Positions 1-5,318 are shown, counted from the first letter of the stretch. The stretch is 6,043 bases of DNA from Faecalibacterium sp. UBA7177 (GCA_002491225.1 DKVN01000160.1:1-6043); one strand, 5' to 3'. Numbers and translations: made by a program. Notes: generated by a model from the letters alone, not told the origin.

Positions 1-477
1 GAGGGGATTGCCCCGGCAAAGGAGCCGGTGGATCTTCTGGAGCTGGCCCGCAGCGCGGCTTCCGCTCTACGGGAGCGGGCGGAGGAAAGGCATATTGACT
101 TGTCCGTTTCTGGCGAGGATTCGATGATAGACGGAGTGCGGGGCTTCCTGTACGAAATGCTCTATAATCTGATCGACAACGCCATTAAGTACAATGTGGA
201 CGGAGGCAAAGTGGAGGTCGCTGTTTCAACAAGTGACGCCGGTACAACAGTTTCCGTGAAAGACACCGGGATCGGCATCCCCCCGGAGTATCAGGCAAGG
301 GTGTTCGAACGCTTTTTCCGGGTGGACAAGAGCCGCTCCAAGGCTTCCGGCGGCACCGGGCTGGGGCTGTCGATCGTCAAGCATATTGCGCAGTATCATC
401 ACGCGGAAATCAGATTACAAAGTGGGGTTGGAACAGGAACCGATATTGAGATTTTATTCACCAAAGATGGAACATGA
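1..477 (+). CDS. Sensor histidine kinase, C-terminal catalytic part (5' end outside window)
   Basis: The frame is open from the first base and ends at TGA 475-477, giving 158 visible residues. Seen: the boxes of a histidine-kinase ATPase domain in the usual order. The N box is LYNLIDNAIKYN at residues 54-65, the G1 box DTGIGIP at 88-94, the F box around FERFF at 102-106, and the G2 box GGTGLGLSIV at 117-126. The C-terminal GTGTDIEILF strand closes the domain. Known: this fold binds ATP and phosphorylates the conserved histidine, which together with the sensor region lies upstream of the window. The box pattern is that of the PhoR/WalK-like class, so a membrane-anchored kinase paired with an upstream response regulator is likely but not visible. 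A GTG at 28 is an internal codon, not a credible start, because homology runs through it. The signal sensed cannot be read from this part. Nothing downstream looks co-transcribed. Confidence 0.93.
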   Translation, partial: EGIAPAKEPVDLLELARSAASALRERAEERHIDLSVSGEDSMIDGVRGFLYEMLYNLIDNAIKYNVDGGKVEVAVSTSDAGTTVSVKDTGIGIPPEYQARVFERFFRVDKSRSKASGGTGLGLSIVKHIAQYHHAEIRLQSGVGTGTDIEILFTKDGT

Positions 478-619
478 GATTTGTGCCTCCTGCCTGCGGC
501 TTGGCTGAACACACAGAGGACAGCATCCAGGTGCCGTTCTCTGTCTTTATGTGAGGTGGCATTGAATAAAGTTGATATCATAGGGGCGCAAATATTATAT
601 TTTTAGGGCGAAATTATCC

Positions 620-1053
620 TTGACAAATGGCGTCTTGCTCTTTGCTCCTTACTCCCGACAGATGGAATTGCTGGATTCCATCCCCGGAATCGACACCCTT
701 GCGGCGGCCACGATCCTTGCAGAGATCGGCCCACAGCCGCAGGCGCATTTTGCAACGCCTGCCCACCCTGCTTCCTGGGCCGGGCTCGTGCCGCGCAACG
801 ATGAGAGCGCGGGCAAGGTGAAGCCCCGAAGTATCCTGCCCGGCAATCCTTGCCTCAAGGTGATCCTCTGTCAGGTAGCCTGGGTCGCCGGCGCAGGCGA
901 GGGAGCAGATTCCATGCGTGGTTTTGGTCGCATCAGGCGAGGCTCGGCAAGAAAAAGGCAATTATTGCGGTTTCCCACAAATTGCTTATTTTGATTTGCA
1001 GACTTTTGGAGCGCGACCAGTTGTACGACCCGGAGTACTGCGCTGCCGCCTGA
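620..1053 (+). pseudogene. IS110-family transposase, C-terminal remnant with frameshift
   Basis: Seen: in one frame, from about 644 to 892, the translation reads LDSIPGIDTLAAATILAEIG, then SWAGLVPRNDESAGK, then GNPCLKVILCQVAW. This is the order of the C-terminal (Transposase_20) domain of IS110/IS116/IS902 transposases. The homology then continues in another frame from about 907, with WFWSHQARLGKKKAIIAVSH and ending LLERDQLYDPEYCAAA at TGA 1051-1053. The switch, around 890-910, fits a net loss of one base. Known: intact members are roughly 300-450 residues with an N-terminal DEDD RuvC-like domain. That domain is absent here, so the copy is truncated as well as frameshifted. No clear SD precedes it, and the TTG at 620 is only the first start-like codon, not a real start. 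The element is almost certainly inactive. No terminal repeats were expected and none were seen; IS110 elements normally lack them. Confidence 0.85.
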
Positions 1054-1142
1054 TGTTGCTTTTCCCTTTCGCTCTCGGCTTTTGCTTGAGGGCTTGTTTG
1101 CGTTGTAATGTTTCTTTGAGAGTTTTAATTTGGGTTCACGCT

Positions 1143-1168
1143 AACCGGCCCCATGTCGTTCGCTGCGT
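1143..1168 (+). repeat. Dispersed 26-bp repeat, copy 1
   Basis: A 26-base segment that recurs at 5828-5853 in the same orientation with a single mismatch (G at 1148, C at 5833). The last 20 bases, CCCCATGTCGTTCGCTGCGT, are identical. It lies just past the stop of the PAP2-type gene (on the other strand) and about 90 bases past the transposase remnant. Both copies are noncoding. This looks like a member of an interspersed repeat family, but the family itself cannot be defined from two copies. Confidence 0.7.
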
Positions 1169-1175
1169 TGCGGCG

Positions 1176-1802
1176 TTACTTTGCCCGCAGGTTCCTGTCC
1201 GAAAAGAGCCAGACCCCCGGCAACGCCAGCAGCAGGCCGCAGGCGACGTCCACCGCCGAGTGCTGCTTGGTGAAGAGGGTCGAGAGGCAGATGGCCGCGG
1301 CCCAGAGCCAGACGGCCGCCTGCCGCCCCTTTTTGCCCCGCAGCGGCTGGCTGCGGCAAAGCGCCAGCGCCATGCATCCGCTGGATTGGCAGTGGATGCT
1401 GGGGCAGACGTTGGTGGGGGTGTCGGCGGCCCAGAGCAGCTGCAGCAGGGCGGCGGCGGGGTTTTGGGGCAGCGGCCCGGCCGGGCGCAGGGCGAGGCCG
1501 CTGGGCACAAGCAAGTACAGCACCAGACACAGGCTCATGCCGCCGAACATCAGCAGGCAGAGCCGGTCATAGCAGGCGGTGTCGCGGGTCCAGAGGAACC
1601 AGAGCGCGAAGGCCAGCATGAAAAACCAGCTGCAATAGGGCAGCACAAACCACTCGCAGAAGGGGATGGCGTCATCCAGCGCACAGTGAACCCAGTACCG
1701 GGGCGCGGGCCCCCAGCGCTCGATCGAGAAAAAGCAGACGAGATATACCGGCCAGTAGAGCTGGTACCACAGGTGCGGGTGGCGGTTGAGCAGGCTGCGC
1801 AT
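1176..1802 (-). CDS. PAP2-superfamily membrane phosphatase
   Basis: A 208-residue protein. The start at 1802 is chosen because AGGAGGT (1809-1815 on the minus strand) lies 6 bases upstream; an in-frame ATG at 1850 lies beside the predicted -10 and has no SD. Seen: hydrophobic stretches at about residues 15-27, 52-71, 81-100, 163-178 and 186-200, suggesting an integral membrane protein. PSIH is at 134-137 and KQHSAVD at 179-185; these match the last two PAP2 signature motifs, with His137, His181 and Asp185 as the expected catalytic set. The first motif (Lys-x6-Arg-Pro) is degenerate: there is an RP at 106-107 but no lysine at the usual place. This is typical of the PAP2_3 / inositol-phosphotransferase-like branch. 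Known: the superfamily hydrolyses phosphate esters of lipids such as phosphatidate or undecaprenyl pyrophosphate, or transfers head groups. The exact substrate cannot be told. The gene stands alone behind its own promoter. Confidence 0.87.
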   Translation of the reverse strand: MRSLLNRHPHLWYQLYWPVYLVCFFSIERWGPAPRYWVHCALDDAIPFCEWFVLPYCSWFFMLAFALWFLWTRDTACYDRLCLLMFGGMSLCLVLYLLVPSGLALRPAGPLPQNPAAALLQLLWAADTPTNVCPSIHCQSSGCMALALCRSQPLRGKKGRQAAVWLWAAAICLSTLFTKQHSAVDVACGLLLALPGVWLFSDRNLRAK

Positions 1803-1840
1803 CGGCGGACCTCCTTTCGGGGAAGATCGGAACAGGGGGT

Positions 1841-1869
1841 ATTGTAGCACAGTTTGGGGCAGGGGGCAA
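1841..1869 (-). promoter_or_regulatory. Predicted sigma-A promoter of the PAP2-type gene
   Basis: On the minus strand, TTGCCC (1864-1869) and TACAAT (1841-1846) are separated by exactly 17 bases. The -10 matches the consensus in five of six positions. Transcription would start near 1834, leaving a leader of about 30 bases with the AGGAGGT site. This also argues against the in-frame ATG at 1850. Confidence 0.6.
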
Positions 1870-1963
1870 GCTGCGCCGTGCGGCGGGAGTGCCCAATCGC
1901 GTTGCCAAAGAAAGCCATAGAAAGAAAATGGAACAAAAGCGGAGGGGTTGCGGGTGCGCGTTT

Positions 1964-2016
1964 TGCCCTCTCAGTCGGCTTCGCCGACAGCTCTCCCAGA
2001 GGGAGAGCCAAGGGCA
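1964..2016. repeat. Palindromic repeat: two hairpins inside one outer stem
   Basis: Seen: GTCGGC-TTC-GCCGAC at 1974-1988 and CTCTCCC-AGA-GGGAGAG at 1991-2007 form two adjacent perfect hairpins. TGCCCT (1964-1969) pairs with AGGGCA (2011-2016), enclosing both. The fold is a three-way junction. From memory, very similar CTCTCCC/GGGAGAG paired elements are scattered through Faecalibacterium-type genomes. That recollection is not checked here. Confidence 0.6.
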
Positions 2017-2025
2017 GGGGGTGGG

Positions 2026-2084
2026 GAACCCCCGGCGTTCTTTTGCTGCTTTTCTTGACGTCAAGAAAAGTAGAACCCCCCGGC
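2026..2084. repeat. Perfect 22-bp palindrome flanked by direct repeats
   Basis: The palindrome occupies 2049-2070 (half-site CTTTTCTTGAC, perfect, no loop). It lies between two copies of a direct repeat: GAACCCCCGGC at 2026-2036 and GAACCCCCCGGC at 2073-2084, differing by one C. The second copy runs into a hairpin, CCCGGCT-GGC-AGCCGGG at 2079-2095. The layout resembles a tiny inserted element with a target duplication, but it could also be a compound intergenic repeat. Confidence 0.5.
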
Positions 2085-2155
2085 TGGCAGCCGGGCATGG
2101 CGAAAAACAAACTCATCCGAAACAACCAGACGTTCCTGCCGCCTTCCCCTGACAC

Positions 2156-2200
2156 GGCAAAGCCCCCCGCTGCCTTTTGGGGGCTGCGGGGGGCTCTGCC
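2156..2200. repeat. Long GC-rich hairpin
   Basis: AGCCCCCCGC (2161-2170) pairs with GCGGGGGGCT (2186-2195). After one mismatch the stem extends by GGCA (2156-2159) with TGCC (2197-2200), giving 14 paired bases of 15 around a 15-base loop. No U-tract follows on either strand, so it is not a convincing intrinsic terminator. It is more likely a repeat unit or an mRNA-end structure. Confidence 0.45.
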
Positions 2201-2245
2201 TGGAAGGTAGATCTATCGATAGATAAGGGGATCGCGAAAGAAGTT

Positions 2246-2265
2246 GGGGCGGGGTTCGCCGCCCC
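2246..2265 (-). terminator. Probable terminator of the kdg operon
   Basis: On the minus strand, 26 bases past the kdgK stop, GGGGCGG pairs with CCGCCCC around a 6-base loop. The strand continues AACTTCTTTC, a weak U-rich tail. The stem is strong but the tail is poor, so termination may be partial. The position right after the last gene of the operon supports the call. Confidence 0.45.
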
Positions 2266-2291
2266 GCGGGCGCTGCGGTTTGCCCTGCGGC

Positions 2292-3317
2292 TTACCGCTG
2301 CACCCGGCCGGAGGCGTCGCCGCCTGCCAGCTTTTCGACCTCGGGCACCGTGACCATGTTGTAGTCGCCCTCGATCGAGTGCTTGAGGGCCGAGGCCGCC
2401 ACCGCGAACTCCACCGCGGCCTGGGTGTCCTTGCCGCTGAGCAGCGCGTAGATCAGGCCGCCGCCGAACGAGTCGCCGCCGCCGATGCGGTCGATGATGT
2501 GCAGGCTGTACTTTTTGCTGAAGCAGTACTCGTCCTTTTTGACGTTGTAGAGCATCGCGCTCCAGTCGTTGTCAAAGGCCGAGTGGCTCTCGCGCAGGGT
2601 GATGGCCACCATCTCAAAGCCGAACTTGTCGGCCAGCTGCCTGGCCACGCTCTTGTAGCCCTCGCGGTTCAGCTTGCCGCCGCTGATGTCGGTGTTCTCG
2701 GCCTCGATGCCAAACACGTCCTTGGCGTCCTCCTCGTTCGAGATGCAGACGTCAATGTACTGGCACAGCTCGGTCATCGCCGCGCGGGCCTGCTCGCGGG
2801 TCCAGAGCTTGCCGCGGTAGTTCAGGTCGCAGCTGATCTTGACCCCGTGGGCCTTGGCCGCCTTGCAGGCGTCCTTGCAGATCTCGACCAGATTGCCGCC
2901 CAGCGCCGGGGTGATGCCGGTGAAGTGGAACCAGTCGACGCCCTCAAAGATCCTGTCCCAGTCGAAGTCCTCGCGCGCGGCCTCGGCGATGGCCGAGTGG
3001 GCGCGGTCGTAGATGCAGACGCTCGGGCGCTGGGCCGCGCCCTTCTCGTTGTAGTAGATGCCCACACGGTCGCCCCCGCGGACGATCATGCTGGTGTCGA
3101 CGCCGTAGCGGCGCAGGCTGTTGATGGCGCACTGACCGATGGCGTGGGCCGGCAGCTTGGTGACAAAGGCCGCGTCCAGCCCGTAGTTGGCCAGGCTCAC
3201 CGAGACGTTCGCCTCGCCGCCGCCAAAGGTGGCCTCGAGCGAATCGGTCTGGGTGAAGCGCAGGTAGTTGTAGGGCTGCAGGCGGAGCATCAGTTCACCA
3301 AAGGTAACGACTTTCAT
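2292..3317 (-). CDS. kdgK: 2-keto-3-deoxygluconate kinase (PfkB family)
   Basis: A 341-residue cytoplasmic sugar kinase of normal length for the family. It phosphorylates 2-keto-3-deoxygluconate (KDG) to KDPG using ATP. Seen: N-terminal MKVVTFGELMLRLQP, the glycine-rich substrate-side segment GGGEANVSVSLANYG at residues 32-46, and DRIGGGDSFGGGLIYALL at 276-293. That last segment is PfkB signature 2, with the anion hole Gly279-Gly281 and the catalytic base Asp282. The start at 3317 is supported by AAAGGAGA at 3327-3334, about 9 bases upstream. Its neighbour upstream in the same direction is the KDPG aldolase, 148 bases away, which fixes the substrate far better than the fold alone. Without that context the fold could also fit a fructokinase or another ribokinase-like enzyme. 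Codons end mostly in G or C. Expression is presumably from the kdgA promoter, as no separate promoter stands out in the gap. Confidence 0.93.
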   Translation of the reverse strand: MKVVTFGELMLRLQPYNYLRFTQTDSLEATFGGGEANVSVSLANYGLDAAFVTKLPAHAIGQCAINSLRRYGVDTSMIVRGGDRVGIYYNEKGAAQRPSVCIYDRAHSAIAEAAREDFDWDRIFEGVDWFHFTGITPALGGNLVEICKDACKAAKAHGVKISCDLNYRGKLWTREQARAAMTELCQYIDVCISNEEDAKDVFGIEAENTDISGGKLNREGYKSVARQLADKFGFEMVAITLRESHSAFDNDWSAMLYNVKKDEYCFSKKYSLHIIDRIGGGDSFGGGLIYALLSGKDTQAAVEFAVAASALKHSIEGDYNMVTVPEVEKLAGGDASGRVQR

Positions 3318-3360
3318 GTCGGGGGTCTCCTTTCGTTGTTGAAACGTTATTTTTGAGGGC

Positions 3361-3457
3361 GCGGGGCCGGGCGGCGCGGCGCTTGCGGGCGGCGCGGCGG
3401 CCCCGCGGCGTTATTCGCGGCGTTGTTCAGGCTTGCGCGGGCGATACAAGCCCGCGC
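3361..3457 (-). other. GC-rich hairpins between kdgA and kdgK
   Basis: Two stems fill the 148-base gap. GCGCGGGC (3435-3442) pairs perfectly with GCCCGCGC (3450-3457) around a 7-base loop, immediately after the kdgA stop. GCGGGGCC (3361-3368) pairs with GGCCCCGC (3399-3406) and encloses a direct repeat, GGGCGGCGCGGCG, at 3369-3381 and 3387-3399. Neither stem is followed by a U-tract on the minus strand. They may protect the upstream message from exonucleases or reduce kdgK relative to kdgA. That role is inferred. Confidence 0.5.
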
Positions 3458-3465
3458 GGCGCGGC

Positions 3466-4428
3466 TCACTTCTGGATGAGGTGGATGCCGAAGCCGGAGT
3501 AGGCGTTTTTGAGGTAGATGAAGTTGGTCTTGCCGTTCTTCTCGGTGCGGGTGGACTCGTCAAACTCGACCCCGCGCATCTTGAGGTGGGCGATGGCCCG
3601 CTCGACGCTGTTGGTGGCGATGGCGATGTGGCCGTGCACCCCCACCGGGCTGTGGCCGTGCATCAGCTCGAAGGCCGGGCTCGCAAAGACGCTCTTGGAG
3701 CGCTCGTCCCTGGCAAAGCCGAACATCCTGCCGAACAGGTCGGCCAGGGCGAGGGCCTCGTCGGCGCTGTCGTGGTCGATGCCGATGTGCTTGAGCTCGA
3801 AGCCCAGCATGGTGTTGACCGCCTCGCGGGTCAGCCGCTCGATCTCGGCAAAGTTGCCGGCATCGATCAGGTCCTTCTTGACCATCCAGGTGCCGCCGCA
3901 GGCGATGATCTTGTCAAAGCTGAGGTAGTCCATCAGGTTCTTGGCGTTGACCCCGCCGGTGGGCATCCAGCGCAGGTTGCGGTAGGGGCCGGCCACCGCC
4001 TTGAGCTTCGCGACGCCGCCGTTCTGCTCGGCCGGGAAGAACTTCACCACGTCGAGGCCCATGCTCATGGCCTGCTCCATCTCGCCGGGGGTGGCGGTGC
4101 CGGGCATCATCAGCGCGCCCTTGTCCAGCGCGTAGCGGGTGATCTCGGGGTTGAAGCCGGGGCTCACGATGAACTGGCTGCCCGCGTCGAGGGCGCGGTC
4201 GACCTGGTCTTTGGTCAGCACGGTGCCGGCGCCCACCAGCATCTCGGGCACCTCTTTGGTGATGCGGCGGATCGCCTCCTCGGCGGCGTCGGTGCGGAAG
4301 GTGACCTCCGCGGCCGGCAGCCCGCCCGCGACCAGGGCCTTGGCCAGAGGCACGGCCTTTTCGACATCGTCGATGGCGATGACCGGCACGATGCCGATCT
4401 CATAGATGCGCTGTACAATCGGGTTCAT
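3466..4428 (-). CDS. kdgA: KDPG/KHG aldolase fused to a C-terminal VOC (glyoxalase-like) domain
   Basis: A 320-residue protein; a lone aldolase of this family is about 205-215. Residues 1-205 are the aldolase, which splits KDPG into pyruvate and glyceraldehyde 3-phosphate. Seen: Glu41 and Arg45 in AEVTFR, VGAGTV at 65-70, the SPGFNP loop at 89-94, the Schiff-base lysine Lys129 in VVKFFPAE, and MPTGGVN at 155-161. By position these match the E. coli Eda catalytic residues. Residues about 210-320 form a second domain: KHIGID at 213-218, then FELMHG, GHIAIATNSVERAI and a final SGFGIHLIQK. This is the layout of a vicinal-oxygen-chelate fold. Several His/Glu metal-ligand candidates are present, but the last strand lacks the usual Glu. 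The start at 4428 is chosen because AAGGAGA lies about 10 bases upstream. An in-frame ATG at 4536 has no SD and would add 36 low-complexity residues. First gene of an operon with kdgK. The function of the VOC part is unknown; it may be regulatory or a second activity. Confidence 0.92.
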   Translation of the reverse strand: MNPIVQRIYEIGIVPVIAIDDVEKAVPLAKALVAGGLPAAEVTFRTDAAEEAIRRITKEVPEMLVGAGTVLTKDQVDRALDAGSQFIVSPGFNPEITRYALDKGALMMPGTATPGEMEQAMSMGLDVVKFFPAEQNGGVAKLKAVAGPYRNLRWMPTGGVNAKNLMDYLSFDKIIACGGTWMVKKDLIDAGNFAEIERLTREAVNTMLGFELKHIGIDHDSADEALALADLFGRMFGFARDERSKSVFASPAFELMHGHSPVGVHGHIAIATNSVERAIAHLKMRGVEFDESTRTEKNGKTNFIYLKNAYSGFGIHLIQK

Positions 4429-4541
4429 GATGGTGCATTCTCCTTCCAGCGGTTTGGAGCCCTTTTTCGAGCGATCAAGGCTCTTCTGGGCCGGGCCGGC
4501 CTTCCATTCCGGCGGGGCTTTGGGGCTCGGTTCCATATAGC

Positions 4542-4554
4542 GGAACGGCGTTCC
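4542..4554. promoter_or_regulatory. Palindromic operator candidate in the kdg leader
   Basis: GGAACG-G-CGTTCC is a perfect 13-bp palindrome with an odd central base. It begins about 11 bases past the predicted start of transcription, where a bound repressor would block the operon. A further half-site, GTTCC, lies at 4530-4534, spaced about two helical turns from the GTTCC at 4550-4554. IclR-family regulators bind palindromes of this general kind, and an IclR-family gene starts at 5958. The pairing is inferred. Confidence 0.5.
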
Positions 4555-4571
4555 ACTAACGTTCTGTACCC

Positions 4572-4599
4572 ATTATACCGCCCTCCGGCGGTTTGTCAA
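4572..4599 (-). promoter_or_regulatory. Strong sigma-A promoter of the kdgA-kdgK operon
   Basis: On the minus strand, a consensus -35 TTGACA (4594-4599) and a consensus -10 TATAAT (4572-4577) are separated by 16 bases. Transcription should start near 4565, giving a leader of about 138 bases before the kdgA ATG. Both hexamers match the consensus perfectly, which suggests a strong promoter that needs repression, in keeping with the palindrome just downstream. Confidence 0.8.
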
Positions 4600-4739
4600 C
4601 GAGGAAGATTGTGTGCAAAACGCCGATGTTTCGGGCGGGCGTTTGGGCAAAACGGAAAACGTTCCGCCATGCGGCATTTTCGCCCCGGCAGAGGGGGTTT
4701 TTGTTTTGCATCGTGGAACGGGGGCGGGGAAGGGCAGAG

Positions 4740-4782
4740 AAAAAGCAGCCCCAAGGCCTTGTCATCGCAGGCCCGCGGAGCT
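4740..4782 (-). terminator. Probable intrinsic terminator of the SLOG-domain gene
   Basis: On the minus strand, the last codons and stop of the gene form one arm (4770-4782) that pairs with 4747-4758. The stem has one G-U run, one mismatch and one bulge, with an 11-base loop. It is followed by GC and then five T residues (4740-4744). The overlap with the coding end and the U-tract make a terminator plausible, though the stem is imperfect. Confidence 0.45.
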
Positions 4783-5241
4783 GTTTTTATATAAATTTAT
4801 GATCTCGATAAAGCCTTTCCGTTTTCTTGTCTGAGCATACTCCAGCATATTTCTTGCGTTGCTCGCCGGATGCCAGACGTAGGCGATCAGGTAGTCCGAA
4901 TGGTCTACCATGTAGCGGTTGACTCTGACGATGGCGGCTTTTCTCGGTACACTCTCCATTTCCGGCGGGTAAAATGTTCCATCATAGCCGAGCGGGACCT
5001 CGATCAAATGCTCTGCGGGATGATACGGCAACAAAAGCGTCAGGGCGATTTCGGGGTAAAGTTCCTTTGCCTTGATGACCGCCTTGCCCGCCATATGGTC
5101 GAAACTGCCGTAATGGCCCACCACAAACTCGGTCACCGAATATTCTGCAATGTGCTGTTCAATCGTCCTGCAAAGGAGCGGCAGGAGTGTGTCCGGTGCA
5201 TCCCTATGCCCGATAAAGAAGCATCTCTTTCCCGGCATCAT
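4762..5241 (-). CDS. SLOG-superfamily protein (DUF1273-like)
   Basis: A 159-residue soluble protein with no signal peptide or membrane segment. Seen: FIGHRD at residues 9-14 at the N-terminal strand, VGHYGSFD at 41-48 with the glycine-rich turn of a Rossmann-like nucleotide-binding fold, PYHP at 72-75, and a long conserved block from VPRKAAIVRVNRYM to SDYLIAYVWHPASNARNMLEYA (98-136). The SDYLIAYVWHP...SNAR segment is the hallmark of the small SLOG/DUF1273 relatives in Firmicutes. Known: SLOG domains bind nucleotide-type ligands and include DprA, LOG-type enzymes and sensor parts of defence systems. No enzyme activity is established for this subgroup as far as I know. Two consecutive ATGs (5241, 5238) follow GGTGAT, a partial SD, so the exact start is uncertain by one codon. 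It is divergent from the Xre-type gene at 5330, with a shared palindrome between. Codon use is more mixed than in the kdg genes. Confidence 0.78.
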   Translation of the reverse strand: MMPGKRCFFIGHRDAPDTLLPLLCRTIEQHIAEYSVTEFVVGHYGSFDHMAGKAVIKAKELYPEIALTLLLPYHPAEHLIEVPLGYDGTFYPPEMESVPRKAAIVRVNRYMVDHSDYLIAYVWHPASNARNMLEYAQTRKRKGFIEIINLYKNSSAGLR

Positions 5242-5249
5242 GCATCACC

Positions 5250-5283
5250 AACCCTTTTGAGTTTATTTTAACTCAAAAGGGTT
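5250..5283. promoter_or_regulatory. Perfect 14-bp-arm inverted repeat between divergent genes, probable operator
   Basis: AACCCTTTTGAGTT (5250-5263) and its exact complement (5270-5283) flank a 6-base AT-rich centre. The repeat covers the spacer and -10 of the leftward SLOG-gene promoter and lies just upstream of the rightward promoter for the Xre-type gene. An Xre dimer at this site could repress both. A hairpin or attenuator role is less likely, because the centre coincides with a good -10. Confidence 0.65.
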
Positions 5284-5294
5284 AAGTTTTTCAA
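5265..5294 (-). promoter_or_regulatory. Predicted promoter of the SLOG-domain gene
   Basis: On the minus strand, TTGAAA (5289-5294) and TAAAAT (5265-5270) are separated by 18 bases; the alternative -10 TTAAAA gives 17. Each hexamer differs from consensus at one position. Transcription would start near 5258, leaving a leader of only about 17 bases before the first ATG. The -10 lies in the centre of the palindrome. Confidence 0.55.
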
Positions 5295-5318
5295 GTGCGT
5301 TTGGATATCATCTTATTT
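5290..5318 (+). promoter_or_regulatory. Possible promoter of the Xre-type gene
   Basis: TTCAAG (5290-5295) and TTATTT (5313-5318) are 17 bases apart. Both hexamers are imperfect (four of six). If used, its -35 overlaps that of the leftward promoter, and a protein on the adjacent palindrome could affect both directions. Confidence 0.3.

Larger units (their letters stand above)
1870..2245. other. Gene-free repeat-rich spacer
   Basis: No credible gene lies here: the open frames have no SD and no recognisable domain, and their translations are made of repeat sequence. The stretch holds at least five palindromes, listed separately: a two-hairpin element (1964-2016), a perfect 22-bp palindrome between direct repeats (2026-2084), a CCCGGCT/AGCCGGG hairpin (2079-2095), a long GC hairpin (2156-2200) and a short palindrome (2211-2224). 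It separates two genes that both read leftward, so the material is 3' of kdgK and 5' of the PAP2-type promoter. It looks like accumulated interspersed repeats. Confidence 0.7.

Noticed and set aside
572..600. Promoter-like TTGATA / TTATAT with 17-base spacing before the IS110 remnant
   Set aside because: The spacing is good, but it precedes only a broken transposase piece without an SD, in an AT-rich patch where such matches arise easily.
918..1847. Long rightward open frame of 309 codons opposite the PAP2-type gene
   Set aside because: It is the antisense shadow of a GC-rich gene: composition is A/G/Q/R/P-rich, there is no SD or domain, and the opposite strand has promoter, SD, membrane segments and PAP2 motifs.
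2097..2210. Possible small protein beginning MAKNKLIRNN
   Set aside because: No SD precedes the ATG, and the second half is translated hairpin repeat (AGCCCCCCGC and its complement).
2244..3356. 370-codon rightward open frame opposite kdgK
   Set aside because: Antisense shadow: the repetitive A/V/D/G/L composition mirrors kdgK codons, there is no SD, and kdgK is unmistakable on the other strand.
4682..4706. Rightward terminator-like CCCC...GGGG followed by T runs
   Set aside because: The stem is only four pairs, and no rightward gene ends here.
3433..4794. 453-codon rightward open frame opposite kdgA
   Set aside because: Antisense shadow of the aldolase-VOC gene. It runs through the kdg promoter and the 3' end of the SLOG gene, and has no recognisable domain.
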